64,000 bases of DNA from Streptomyces filamentosus (GTDB lineage: Bacteria > Actinomycetota > Actinomycetes > Streptomycetales > Streptomycetaceae): NCBI RefSeq assembly GCF_014654895.1, contig NZ_BNBE01000003.1, positions 586,501 to 650,500 on the forward strand, written 5' to 3'. The position numbers were made by a program, and so were the translations under genes. The notes under the pieces were generated by a model that was given only the letters and a program-made list of their open reading frames with translations, was not told the DNA's origin and did no database searches. Of this stretch, positions 24,227-32,617 are shown one piece after another. The number at the start of each line of letters is the position of its first letter. The first letter of the stretch is position 1.

Positions 24227-24350
24227 GCCCCGCGAACGGCCGTCAACTCACCCTTGACCTGCGACGGGTCACTGTGCGGAGCGCCACAGACACGAGGGCC
24301 GGGCCCGCCCTCGCGTGGAGGTGCGGACCCGGCCCCGGGGGCGTCGCGGG

Positions 24351-24572
24351 TCAGACGACGATCAGGTAGATGCCGTACGCGACGGCCGCCGCGCACAGCG
24401 CGAAGCAGGCGTAGGCGCCGGTGCGGGCGAGGGCGGCGGAGCCACCCTGGGCCGCGGCCTTCTCCTGCTTGCCGAGGCCGACGATCCCGAGGGTGAAGAG
24501 GCCCACGAGGGCGACGGTCGCCACGAGGCTGACTCCGAAGACGGAGCCGAGGGCTGCCCAGTCGATCTTCAT
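24351..24572 (-). CDS. Small conserved two-helix membrane protein next to pitH2
   Basis: 73 residues with two predicted transmembrane helices (about 8-32 and 50-71) and a short Lys/Gln-containing loop (GKQEKAAAQGG). I do not recognise a function. It lies 73 bp downstream of the phosphate transporter on the same strand, has its own TAAGGAAACGGG ribosome region, and occupies the same position in S. coelicolor as far as I recall (SCO1846). An accessory role for the transporter is a guess from position. Confidence 0.75.
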   Translation of the reverse strand: MKIDWAALGSVFGVSLVATVALVGLFTLGIVGLGKQEKAAAQGGSAALARTGAYACFALCAAAVAYGIYLIVV

Positions 24573-24645
24573 GGCTTGGTTCCCGTTTCCTTAGGGGTGA
24601 TCGGAGGAGTGCCCGGAGGTGCCCGGAAGGCTTTCCGGCACGGGC

Positions 24646-25920
24646 TCAGACCGCGGCGGCCGGGGCCGGGGGAGCGGCGGGGTCGCCGGGGGCCGGCGCG
24701 TGGATGGTGGCCTTGAGGCCGTCGTCCGCGACGGCGGCGACGGAACCGGCCGGCGGCGGGGTGACGGCGGCGATGGCCGTGGTCACGACGCCGGGGGTGC
24801 CGGAGTCGTCGCCGTCCAGGTCGTCGGCGGTGACGTTGTGGTGGTCGACCGGCTGGCGGCGGGAGAGCGCCCAGATCACGGCCGAGCCGCCGACGAGGAG
24901 GGCCGCGGTGACGGCGATGCCCCAGGTGCCCTGCTTGGTGAGGAACTCGGCGGCGGCGCCGACGAGACCGGCGGCCGGAAGGGTCAGGCCCCAGGCGACG
25001 AACATCCGGGTGGCGGTCGACCAGCGGACGACGCCGCCCTTGCGGCCGAGGCCGGCGCCCATCACGGCACCCGAGCAGGACTGGGTGGTGGAGAGGGAGA
25101 AGCCGAGGTGCGAGGAGGCCAGGATGACCGTCGCGGCGCTGGTCTGGGCGGCGAAGCCCTGCTGCGGCTGGAGGTCGGTGAGGCCCTTGCCCATGGTGCG
25201 GATGATGCGCCAGCCGCCGAGGTAGGTGCCGAGCGCGATCGCCATGCCGGCCGAGACGATGACCCACAGGGGCGGGTTCGAGCCCGGGGCGACGACGCCC
25301 TGGGTGACCAGGGCGAGGGTGATGATGCCCATCGTCTTCTGCGCGTCGTTGGTGCCGTGGGCGAGGGAGACGAGACCGGCGGAGGCGATCTGGCCGGCGC
25401 GGTAGCCCTTGGCGGTCGCCTTGGCCTCCGGGTCGGCCTTGATCTTGTACGTCAGCTTGGTCGCGGCCATCGCGGCGAGACCGGCGACGATCGGCGCCGC
25501 CACGGCCGGGATGAGGACCTTGGTGACGATGGTGGAGCCGTTCACGGCCGACCAGCCGGCCGACATGACCGCGGCGCCGATGAGGCCGCCGAAGAGGGCG
25601 TGGGAGGAGCTGGACGGCAGGCCCAGGAGCCAGGTCAGCAGATTCCACAGGATGGCGCCGACGAGGGCCGCGAAGATCACTTCCGTGCGGATGCCCTCTT
25701 CGTTGATGATCCCGCCGGAGATCGTCTTGGCGACCTCGACGGACAGGAACGCGCCCACCAGGTTCAGCACGGCGGACATGGCCACCGCCGTCTTGGGCTT
25801 CAGAGCGCCGGTCGAGATGGTCGTCGCCATCGCGTTGGCGGTGTCGTGGAAACCGTTCGTGAAATCGAACACGAGAGCTGTCACGACCACAATGGCGAGC
25901 AGCAGCGTGATGTGTTCCAT
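24646..25920 (-). CDS. pitH2: Low-affinity inorganic phosphate transporter, PiT family
   Basis: Ion-coupled phosphate permease of 424 residues with about ten transmembrane helices. The duplicated PiT signatures are clear: GFHDTANAMATTISTGAL near residue 23 and SLAHGTNDAQKTMGI in the second half, plus GLPSSSSHALFGGLIG and LSTTQSCSGAVMG. The C-terminal tail of about 60 residues is Ala/Pro-rich and soluble. A PhoP box lies 48 bp upstream, so the gene should respond to phosphate limitation. The symbol follows its S. coelicolor counterpart between the cobalamin genes and a hydrolase gene (recalled). Confidence 0.92.
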   Translation of the reverse strand: MEHITLLLAIVVVTALVFDFTNGFHDTANAMATTISTGALKPKTAVAMSAVLNLVGAFLSVEVAKTISGGIINEEGIRTEVIFAALVGAILWNLLTWLLGLPSSSSHALFGGLIGAAVMSAGWSAVNGSTIVTKVLIPAVAAPIVAGLAAMAATKLTYKIKADPEAKATAKGYRAGQIASAGLVSLAHGTNDAQKTMGIITLALVTQGVVAPGSNPPLWVIVSAGMAIALGTYLGGWRIIRTMGKGLTDLQPQQGFAAQTSAATVILASSHLGFSLSTTQSCSGAVMGAGLGRKGGVVRWSTATRMFVAWGLTLPAAGLVGAAAEFLTKQGTWGIAVTAALLVGGSAVIWALSRRQPVDHHNVTADDLDGDDSGTPGVVTTAIAAVTPPPAGSVAAVADDGLKATIHAPAPGDPAAPPAPAAAV

Positions 25921-25967
25921 TTACCCAGGCAATCGTTTGACGTCAGTGGCTGGTCGAACGTAAGCAA

Positions 25968-25989
25968 CCTGAGTGAACGGAAGGTGAAC
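25968..25989 (-). promoter_or_regulatory. PHO box: two tandem 11-bp PhoP direct repeat units
   Basis: On the minus strand the units GTTCACCTTCC (25989-25979) and GTTCACTCAGG (25978-25968) are exactly contiguous and match the S. coelicolor PhoP consensus of GTTCACC plus four bases. The box lies 48-69 bp before the pitH2 start. The remaining gap 25990-26281 shows no further gene; an ATG at 26003 opens a long frame, but its first 90 residues are low-complexity and unlike protein. Confidence 0.88.
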
Positions 25990-26281
25990 TGGGCAGGGCT
26001 TCATGGTGTCCCTAACCGGGGCCGTGAGATTCCGCTTCCGCCGCCCGGCACCCCCCTGTCCAGCATCCGGTCACCCCGCGACCACGGGTAATCCCGCCCC
26101 CCACGGGGCGCACCGGCCCCGTGCCGCCCCCGTCCCGCCCGGCGCGTTCCGCCCGCTGGACGGAATCATCCGCACGGGGCACGCCCCGAGGAGACCCTCG
26201 TCACTCCCCGGAGGGAGCCCTCCGCTTCTCCGGCCCCGCCTCCCGCCCCCTCTCCCGCCTCCCCCCGTCCGGCCCCGTCCG

Positions 26282-27442
26282 GTGGCAGCCTCCACGGCCC
26301 CGTGGCGACACTGGAGCGTGCGCCCGGCTACAGCGACGGCAGCGGCCGTCACCACCCTGATCGGTGTCGGAGCGGCCGTCGTCGCGGCCGGCCGGCACGC
26401 CGGCGACGTCGCCCTCCGGGCCACGTCCGGCCGGCCCCTCCCCGGCGACCCCCGGCTCACCGTGCACGCCACGGGACCCGAGCGGGTCACCCTCACCCGC
26501 AGCCTCGCCTCGCTGCGCCCCGGCACGTACGGGATGACGGCCCCCGGCCTCCACGCGGTCACCGGCCCCGTCCTCGACCACGTGCCGCACACCGCCGACA
26601 CCGTCGTCCGCCGGCTCGAACGCGTCGAACTCGGCGCCCTCGCGCCCGGCAGCCGGATCCGGCTCACCCCCCAGCTGCACACCGGCACCCCCGAGACCGC
26701 CCTCGGCCTCCCCCACGAGGACGTCGAGATCCCCGGCGAACTCGGCCCCCTGCCCGCCTGGCTCGTCACCGGCCCCCGTGCCACCTGGGTCATCGCCCTC
26801 CACGGCCTCGGCGCCGGCCGCGAGCACGCGCTGAACCTCCTCCCCTTCTACGCCCGCCGCCGCGTCCCCGTCCTCGTCCCCGCCTACCGCGGCGACGACG
26901 GCGCCCCCGCCCCGGCGGACGGCCTCACGCGGCTCGGCGACACCGAATGGCGCGACGTCGACGCCGCCCTGCGCTACGCGATCCGCCGCGGCGCGACCAA
27001 GATCGTCCTGCACGGGTGGGGCACCGGCGCCACGATGGCGCTGCGCGCCGCCGCCGAGTCGGGGGTGCGCGACCGGATCGCCGGCCTCGTCCTCGACTCC
27101 CCGGTCCTCGACCGCGAGGCCACCGTCCGCAACCTCGCCGCCGCGCGGGGCGTGCCCGCACCGCTCGTCCCGCTCGCCGTCCGCGCGGCCCTCGGCGACG
27201 CCGGGCCGCACGCCGACCACGAGGCCGCCGCCGATCCCGGCGCGCTGCGCGTCCCCGTCCTCCTGGCGCACGGACCCGACGACACGATCGCCCCCTGGGA
27301 GCCCTCCGTCGAACTGGCCGCCCGCCGCCCCGACCTCGTCAGCCTCCTCACGGTCCGCCAGGCCCCCCACACCGCCATGTGGAACGCCGACCCCCTCCGC
27401 TACGAGGAAGCCCTCCGCCGCTACCTCACCCCTTTCCTGTAA
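26282..27442 (+). CDS. Alpha/beta-hydrolase-fold protein with the nucleophile serine replaced
   Basis: A membrane-anchored hydrolase-like protein of about 386 residues: an N-terminal transmembrane helix (near 17-38), a poorly defined middle region, then an alpha/beta hydrolase domain from about residue 155 (VIALHGLGAGREHALNLLPFY). The nucleophile elbow reads HGWGTGATMA, so the residue that should be Ser is Gly (G247, codon GGC at 27020-27022). The acid (GPDDTIAPWEPS) and histidine (RQAPHTAMWN) positions are kept. The start is uncertain: GTG at 26282 is chosen because the upstream frame is low-complexity, but no ribosome site is convincing. It may be a pseudo-enzyme. Confidence 0.7.
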   Translation: MAASTAPWRHWSVRPATATAAAVTTLIGVGAAVVAAGRHAGDVALRATSGRPLPGDPRLTVHATGPERVTLTRSLASLRPGTYGMTAPGLHAVTGPVLDHVPHTADTVVRRLERVELGALAPGSRIRLTPQLHTGTPETALGLPHEDVEIPGELGPLPAWLVTGPRATWVIALHGLGAGREHALNLLPFYARRRVPVLVPAYRGDDGAPAPADGLTRLGDTEWRDVDAALRYAIRRGATKIVLHGWGTGATMALRAAAESGVRDRIAGLVLDSPVLDREATVRNLAAARGVPAPLVPLAVRAALGDAGPHADHEAAADPGALRVPVLLAHGPDDTIAPWEPSVELAARRPDLVSLLTVRQAPHTAMWNADPLRYEEALRRYLTPFL

Positions 27443-27451
27443 CCGGCCCCG

Positions 27452-27707
27452 CCGTTCCGTCGTGGGCGGTCGTTCCGCGAGGTGCGGCGCCTCCGTTCCG
27501 TCGTGGGCGGTCGTTCCGCCGGGGCGGAACGGGTGGGCACGACGGAACGGCACCCTTCGCGGGTGCCTCCGCACATGTGCCTGGACCCGCACCCCAAGTG
27601 CACCGTGCACGGGGTGCGGGTCCAGGCCCGGAAAGCCTCGGCCCGGCAGGGGGCGCCGTCCCTGTGCCCACCCGTCCCGCCCTGCGGGACGCCTGCCCAC
27701 AGGGACG
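27452..27707. repeat. Array of repeats and four hairpins, REP-like
   Basis: The 393-bp gap 27443-27835 has no gene but dense structure. A 27-bp unit occurs twice exactly (27452-27478 and 27493-27519). The second copy forms a nested hairpin: CCGTTCCGTCGTG (27493-27505) with CACGACGGAACGG (27538-27550), inner CGTTCCGC/GCGGAACG. Next come GGCACCC/GGGTGCC (27549-27567), a 17-bp perfect stem (27579-27595 with 27611-27627), and a nested hairpin CGTCCCTGTG/CACAGGGACG (27657-27666, 27698-27707) with inner CGTCCCGC/GCGGGACG. The first and last share a GTGCCCACCCGTYCCGCC-like core on opposite strands, as dispersed palindromic repeats do. Confidence 0.75.
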
Positions 27708-27835
27708 ACGACGGGGACGCGGCCCGCGGAGGGACGGCGGGGCGGCACGGGTCGTGGGGGTGGCGGAGGCGGCGGCCGGGACGGCGCGGGGGATTCCGAT
27801 TGGGCTTTCGGGCCGTCAGGGGGAAGACTGCCCCA

Positions 27836-29311
27836 GTGACGTCTCGAAAGCCCGATGAACCATTGGCGCGCAACTCCAGACTCCGACTCGTCCGTCCGCG
27901 GTCACTGGCCACCGCCCGACGGGCCGCGACGACGCGGCGCACCCGGCCTGCCCCGAGGCCGCCCGAGGGCACCCCGCCCCGCGCGGAACTGGCCCGCCAG
28001 GCCAGGCTGGTCCTCGCCGACGCGGTCCGGATCGCCCGCTGGGCCGCCACTCCGCGGGGCCCGCAGGCACGTCCCCGTACGGCCTCCTCCCCGGCCTCCG
28101 CCCCCGCTTCCGCTTCCGCCGCGACGGGCCCGCTCGACACCTCCGCCGCGGTCGAACGGGCCGCCGCCGACCTGGACCTGACGCCGGAACGGATCCGGGC
28201 CGGCTGGGACCGGGCCCGGCTCGCCGGCCTGGTCGAGCTGCACGGCGCGACGGTCCGCCCCGGCTGGCGGCTCCAGGCGTGGGACCGCGACGACTCCGCC
28301 GTGCTCCGCGGCTGGGTCGCGCTCCTCGACGCCTGGTCCCTGGTCCATCCGGCCCCGGAGGGCGTCGCGCCGGGCGCGGTCGCCGAGGTGGTGGAGGCGG
28401 TGCCGCAGGTCCTGTCCCTGCTCCAGCTCTCCCACGGCCCGGTCCTGGTCCCCGCCCTGCTGGACCTGCTGGGGCAGCGCGTGGACGAGCTCCGCGAGGA
28501 GCGCTGCGAGGTGCCGGGCGACGGCGCCCCGGACCAGCGGTCCGCCCCCGTACCGGCACCCGCCCCGGGCGAGGGCCTGCCCGCCCTGCTGGACTGGGCC
28601 CTGGAGGGCCTGGCCGAGGTGGGCGCGCTCACCCTGGACGACCGGTCCGCACCGGAGGGACGTCACGCGACCCTGACCCCGCTGGGCAACTGGGCGGTGT
28701 GGGTCAAGCTGGAGCAGATCTGCGTGGCCGCGCAGAGCCCCGCGGGGAACATCGAGCAGTCCGCCGCCGACATGCTCCGCGGCTGCGCCCGGCTGACCCC
28801 GGGCCCGGCCCGGGACGAGTACCGCGCCTGGCTCGCCGCCCGCACCCTGGCCGGCGCGATCGCGGAGCTGCTGGCCGCGGCGCGCGGCGAGGACGCCCTG
28901 CTGCGCGGGCTCGCCTTCGAGGCGCTGCGAGTCGTCGGCGCCCCGGCGGAGGCGGAGGTCCGCGCCGCGGTGGCCGAGCCCTCGCTGCGTCCCTACGCCC
29001 TGCTCTGGCTGGCGGAGTACGAGGGCGCCGACCCGGAGGAGGCCCCCGAGGTCCTCACCCGCGAGGAGGCGACCTGGCTCTGGGTGGACACCGCCGCCGC
29101 CGTCGCCGACCACGGCGAGAGCGAGCTGCTGGTGCGGCACCTGGATTCGGCCGTGCAGGGCACGGTGCCCGCGCTGCTCGACGAGGTGCGGGCCGTCGGC
29201 CACCCCCGGACGGTGCAGGTCCTGGTGGCGCTGGCCGCCGCGCACCCGGACCCGGCCCTGGCCAAGGCGGTCCGCCGGGCCGCCTTCCAGGTCCACACGG
29301 GCGGCGCCTGA
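27836..29311 (+). CDS. Conserved hypothetical protein, all-helical
   Basis: A 491-residue soluble protein that I do not recognise. After an Arg/Ala/Pro-rich N-terminus (1-70), it is predominantly helical, with a winged-helix-like stretch about residues 100-145 (AAADLDLTPERIRAGWDRARLAGLVEL), a LTPLGNWAVWVKLEQI motif near residue 280, and C-terminal helical pairs resembling HEAT repeats (EALRVVGAPAEAEVRAAVAEP, VLVALAAAHPDPALAKAVRRAA). A DNA- or protein-binding role would fit but is not shown. The GTG at 27836 follows GGGGGAAG at a good distance; the frame is open further upstream through the palindrome array, which argues against a longer protein. Confidence 0.72.
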   Translation: MTSRKPDEPLARNSRLRLVRPRSLATARRAATTRRTRPAPRPPEGTPPRAELARQARLVLADAVRIARWAATPRGPQARPRTASSPASAPASASAATGPLDTSAAVERAAADLDLTPERIRAGWDRARLAGLVELHGATVRPGWRLQAWDRDDSAVLRGWVALLDAWSLVHPAPEGVAPGAVAEVVEAVPQVLSLLQLSHGPVLVPALLDLLGQRVDELREERCEVPGDGAPDQRSAPVPAPAPGEGLPALLDWALEGLAEVGALTLDDRSAPEGRHATLTPLGNWAVWVKLEQICVAAQSPAGNIEQSAADMLRGCARLTPGPARDEYRAWLAARTLAGAIAELLAAARGEDALLRGLAFEALRVVGAPAEAEVRAAVAEPSLRPYALLWLAEYEGADPEEAPEVLTREEATWLWVDTAAAVADHGESELLVRHLDSAVQGTVPALLDEVRAVGHPRTVQVLVALAAAHPDPALAKAVRRAAFQVHTGGA

Positions 29312-29528
29312 CCCCACGCCGGGCCCCGGCACGACCCGGGCCCCTCGTGCCATGGACCGGCGGTCCCGGTCCGCCGGCCCCGGGGCGCGGGCGCCGGAGC
29401 TCCCCGCCCCCGGCGTCCCGGGAGCCGTGCTCCCGGCCGGTGGGCGGGGTGACGGTCTCCGCGCCGTGCGCCGCCGCGCGCACGTGGTGCTCGTCCGGGA
29501 CCCGGACGCGGACCGCGGCGGAAGGCGG

Positions 29529-30422
29529 TCAGCGGAAGGTGTTGCACCGGGCCATGTCGCCCGTCCGGTAGCCCGTGTAGAACCACTGCTGCCGCTGCTC
29601 GGCCGAGCCGTGGGTCCAGCTCTCCGGGGTCACCCGGCCCTGGAAGCGCTCCTGGATCCGGTCGTCGCCGACGGCCGCCGCCGCGTCCAGGCCGTCGCGG
29701 ATGTCGGCGTCGTCCAGCCGGGTGAGCAGCGGCCGGCCGGTGGACTCGTCGGGGGTGCCCGTCGCGTGCCGGGCCCACACGCCCGCGTAGCAGTCGGCCT
29801 GGAGCTCGACGCGGACGGCGTTGGAGTCCGCGCCGGTCCGCCCGTCCTGGGAGCGGCTGAGCGTCCCCATCAGGTTCTGGATGTGGTGTCCGTACTCGTG
29901 GGCCACCACGTACGCCTGGGCGAAGGGTCCGCCGCTGGAGCCGAACTTGGTCCGCAGCTCCTCGAAGAAGCCCAGGTCCAGGTAGACCTGCCGGTCGCCG
30001 GGGCAGTAGAAGGGGCCGACCGCCGAGCTCGCCGCGCCGCAGGCGGTGTTGACCCGCTGGCTGAAGAGGACGGTGGAGGCGGGGGCGTAGGTGCCGCCCC
30101 TGCGGGTGTACTCGCCCCGCCAGTAGTCCTGGAGGCTGTTGACCACGGCCACCGTCCGGCAGTCCTGCCGGCTGTTGGCGTCGGCGCCGGTCCGGCACGC
30201 CTGGTTCACCTGGGCCGCCGAGGAGGCGCTGGCCGCGGGCTGGTCCTCGTCTCCGGAGGAGAGGCCCAGCTGCTCGGGGCCCACGCCGAAGAGGACGCCG
30301 AGGACCAGGGCGATGAGGCCGATGACCCCGCCGCCGACGGTCGCCCTGCCGCCGGGGATCCGGCTGCCGCGGACGTCCTTGACCTCCGAGGTGTCCAGAC
30401 GGGCGTCGTCGTCGAACTGCAC
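29529..30422 (-). CDS. Neutral zinc metallopeptidase (YpfJ family), membrane anchored
   Basis: A 297-residue protein with an N-terminal cytoplasmic tail, one transmembrane helix (about 29-47) and an extracytoplasmic zinc-peptidase domain. The HEXXH site is HEYGH at 175-179 (zinc ligands and catalytic Glu), with a likely third ligand in VELQADCYAGVWA. Paired cysteines (about 76/88 and 128/140) suggest disulfides outside the cell. The GTG at 30422 has a GGAGGTGGACC ribosome region. The ends of the gap 29312-29528 contain only GC-rich palindromes. Substrate unknown for the family. Confidence 0.88.
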   Translation of the reverse strand: MQFDDDARLDTSEVKDVRGSRIPGGRATVGGGVIGLIALVLGVLFGVGPEQLGLSSGDEDQPAASASSAAQVNQACRTGADANSRQDCRTVAVVNSLQDYWRGEYTRRGGTYAPASTVLFSQRVNTACGAASSAVGPFYCPGDRQVYLDLGFFEELRTKFGSSGGPFAQAYVVAHEYGHHIQNLMGTLSRSQDGRTGADSNAVRVELQADCYAGVWARHATGTPDESTGRPLLTRLDDADIRDGLDAAAAVGDDRIQERFQGRVTPESWTHGSAEQRQQWFYTGYRTGDMARCNTFR

Positions 30423-30595
30423 GGTCCACCTCCGCGTCGCCGCGGCGGCCCTCGCCGCCCTCCGCCGAGTATCGGCCGACCAGAGCCCTCTCGCCCCTTT
30501 TGTTCCCTCTGTTGGGCAGTGAGAGAAAAGTCCCGATATCGCCCTGTCGCCCGCATGGCCGAAAACCAGTTGCAGGCGCCCGATAGAATGGCCGC

Positions 30596-30637
30596 ATGGA
30601 CATTCTCCCCTGGGACATCCTCCCCTGGGTGCACTAG
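30596..30637 (+). CDS. Candidate 13-residue leader peptide MDILPWDILPWVH before the ABC-F gene
   Basis: ATG to TAG, 14 codons, in a different frame from and 61 bp before the ABC-F gene. The peptide repeats DILPW, with Trp and Pro codons in both copies. A -10 match TAGAAT (30584-30589) ends 6 bp before the ATG, so the message may begin at the start codon (leaderless); no convincing -35 is seen. Each DNA repeat contains CTCC, which could pair with the GGAG ribosome site of the ABC-F gene. Many ABC-F genes are controlled by stalling on such leaders. Expression is not shown. Confidence 0.5.
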   Translation: MDILPWDILPWVH

Positions 30638-30698
30638 CGGCGTCGCAGCCCGTCACCAGTCGTCATCCGCCGTACCCCCACCGCCCTGGAGTCTGTCC

Positions 30699-32297
30699 GT
30701 GATCACCGCTTCCGGCATCGAGCTGCGCGCCGGCGCCCGCATCCTCATCGAGAACGCCTCCTTCCGCGTCGCCAAGGGCGACCGCATCGGCCTCGTCGGC
30801 CGCAACGGAGCAGGCAAGACCACCCTCACCAAGTGCCTGGCCGGCGAGGGCCAGCCCGCCGCCGGCACCATCGCCCGCTCCGGCGAGGTCGGCTACCTCC
30901 CGCAGGACCCGCGCACCGGGGACCTCGACGTCCTCGCCCGCGACCGCGTCCTCTCGGCCCGCGGCCTGGACGTCCTCATCCGCAAGATGCGGATGAACGA
31001 GGAGCGGATCGCGACCGGCTCCGGCGCCACCCGCGAGAAGGCCCTCAAGCAGTACGAGCGCCAGGAGACCGAGTTCCTCACCAAGGGCGGGTACGCCGCC
31101 GAGGCCGAGGCGGCCACCATCGCCGCCGCCCTCGGACTGCCCGACCGGGTCCTCGGCCAGCCGCTGCACACCCTCTCCGGCGGTCAGCGCCGCCGCATCG
31201 AGCTCGCCCGCATCCTCTTCTCGGACGCCGACACGCTGCTCCTCGACGAGCCGACGAACCACCTCGACGCCGACTCCATCACCTGGCTGCGCGACTACCT
31301 GAAGGCCTACCGCGGCGGCTTCATCGTCATCTCCCACGACGTCGACCTGGTCGAGACCGTCGTCAACAAGGTCTTCTACCTGGACGCCAACCGCTCCACG
31401 ATCGACGTCTACAACATGGGCTGGAAGCTCTACCAGCAGCAGCGCGAGGCCGACGAGAAGCGCCGCAAGCGCGAGCGCCAGAACGCCGAGAAGAAGGCCG
31501 CCGCGCTCAACTCGCAGGCCGACAAGATGCGCGCCAAGGCCACCAAGACCGTCGCCGCGCAGAACATGGCCAAGCGCGCCGAGCGCCTGCTCTCCGGCCT
31601 GGAGGCGGTCCGCGTCTCCGACAAGGTCGCCAAGCTGCGCTTCCCGGAGCCCGCGCCCTGCGGCAAGACCCCGCTCACCGCGGAGGGCCTGTCCAAGTCG
31701 TACGGCTCCCTGGAGATCTTCACCGACGTCGACCTGGCCATCGACAAGGGCTCCCGGGTCGTCATCCTCGGCCTCAACGGCGCCGGCAAGACCACCTTGC
31801 TCCGCCTCCTCGGCGGGGTCGAGAAGCCCGACACCGGCCAGGTCACCCCCGGCCACGGCCTCAAGCTCGGCTACTACGCCCAGGAGCACGAGACCCTCGA
31901 CCCGGAGCGCACGGTCCTGGAGAACATGCGCTCCGCCGCCCCCGACCTCGACCTGGTCGAGGTCCGCAAGACGCTCGGCACCTTCCTCTTCTCCGGCGAC
32001 GACGTGGACAAGCCGGCCGGGGTGCTCTCCGGCGGCGAGAAGACCCGGCTCGCGCTCGCGACCCTGGTCGTCTCCTCGGCCAACGTGCTCCTGCTCGACG
32101 AGCCCACCAACAACCTCGACCCGGCCAGCCGCGAGGAGATCCTCGGCGCGCTGCGCACCTACAAGGGCGCGGTCGTCCTGGTCACCCACGACGAGGGCGC
32201 CGTCGAGGCGCTCGACCCGGAGCGGATCATCCTGCTCCCGGACGGCGTCGAGGACCTGTGGGGCCCGGACTACGCGGACCTGGTCGCCCTCGCCTGA
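30699..32297 (+). CDS. ABC-F family ATPase
   Basis: Cytoplasmic twin-ATPase protein of 532 residues with no membrane domain, of the ribosome-associated ABC-F class. Domain 1: Walker A GRNGAGKT (34-41), signature LSGGQRRRIELA, Walker B LLLDEPTNHLD. The long charged linker (about 250-310, KRRKRERQNAEKKAAALNSQ and following) is the P-site tRNA-interaction motif region. Domain 2: GLNGAGKT, LSGGEKTRLALA, LLLDEPTNNLD. Family members rescue stalled translation or protect against ribosome-targeting antibiotics; this one lies in core chromosome, so a housekeeping role is more likely. The GTG start has a CTGGAG site, and a leader ORF lies upstream. Confidence 0.92.
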   Translation: MITASGIELRAGARILIENASFRVAKGDRIGLVGRNGAGKTTLTKCLAGEGQPAAGTIARSGEVGYLPQDPRTGDLDVLARDRVLSARGLDVLIRKMRMNEERIATGSGATREKALKQYERQETEFLTKGGYAAEAEAATIAAALGLPDRVLGQPLHTLSGGQRRRIELARILFSDADTLLLDEPTNHLDADSITWLRDYLKAYRGGFIVISHDVDLVETVVNKVFYLDANRSTIDVYNMGWKLYQQQREADEKRRKRERQNAEKKAAALNSQADKMRAKATKTVAAQNMAKRAERLLSGLEAVRVSDKVAKLRFPEPAPCGKTPLTAEGLSKSYGSLEIFTDVDLAIDKGSRVVILGLNGAGKTTLLRLLGGVEKPDTGQVTPGHGLKLGYYAQEHETLDPERTVLENMRSAAPDLDLVEVRKTLGTFLFSGDDVDKPAGVLSGGEKTRLALATLVVSSANVLLLDEPTNNLDPASREEILGALRTYKGAVVLVTHDEGAVEALDPERIILLPDGVEDLWGPDYADLVALA

Positions 32298-32364
32298 CCC
32301 GGGACTGGATCATTCGGCGCAGCGCCGGATCCGTCATCTGAGTGAGAAGGTCTCGTACCTCCGT

Positions 32365-32400
32365 CACGGGCCCTGCCGAATCCTTCCGGCAGGGCCCGTG
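32365..32400 (+). terminator. Terminator hairpin, 14-bp perfect stem
   Basis: CACGGGCCCTGCCG (32365-32378) pairs with CGGCAGGGCCCGTG (32387-32400) around an 8-nt loop, 68 bp after the ABC-F stop. A smaller CGGCGC/GCGCCG hairpin at 32315-32327 precedes it. The remainder of 32298-32617 contains no other gene, but four GATC sites. Confidence 0.72.
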
Positions 32401-32617
32401 GCGTATGCGCGCGCTCTTCACTCCGCTGACCTGCCGGTCCCTTGATCCATTCGCCCGAGGGGCGGGTTCCGGCCGTGCGGAATGGGGGGCTCCGTTCGTG
32501 AGGACGTCCTACTCGTCCGCAAACCCGGCAGGACGGACCTTGTCGAATGGGTGGCCAGGACGACGGGTAGGGGTGATCATGAGAAGTCCAGAGCGCACTT
32601 CCCATGAGGAGGCACGG

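Noticed and set aside
26003..26281. N-terminal extension of the alpha/beta hydrolase from an ATG at 26003
   Set aside because: The 93 extra residues are Pro/Arg-rich without hydrophobic or conserved pattern, and the region holds the phosphate-transporter promoter side; GTG at 26282 fits better.
27452..27519. 27-bp direct repeats as insertion-sequence ends or attachment sites
   Set aside because: They are only 14 bp apart with no transposase or integrase between or beside them, and are part of a palindromic array.
30699..32297. ABC-F protein as an acquired antibiotic-resistance determinant
   Set aside because: It lies in conserved core chromosome next to gbn with no resistance or biosynthetic neighbours; base composition is like that of its neighbours.
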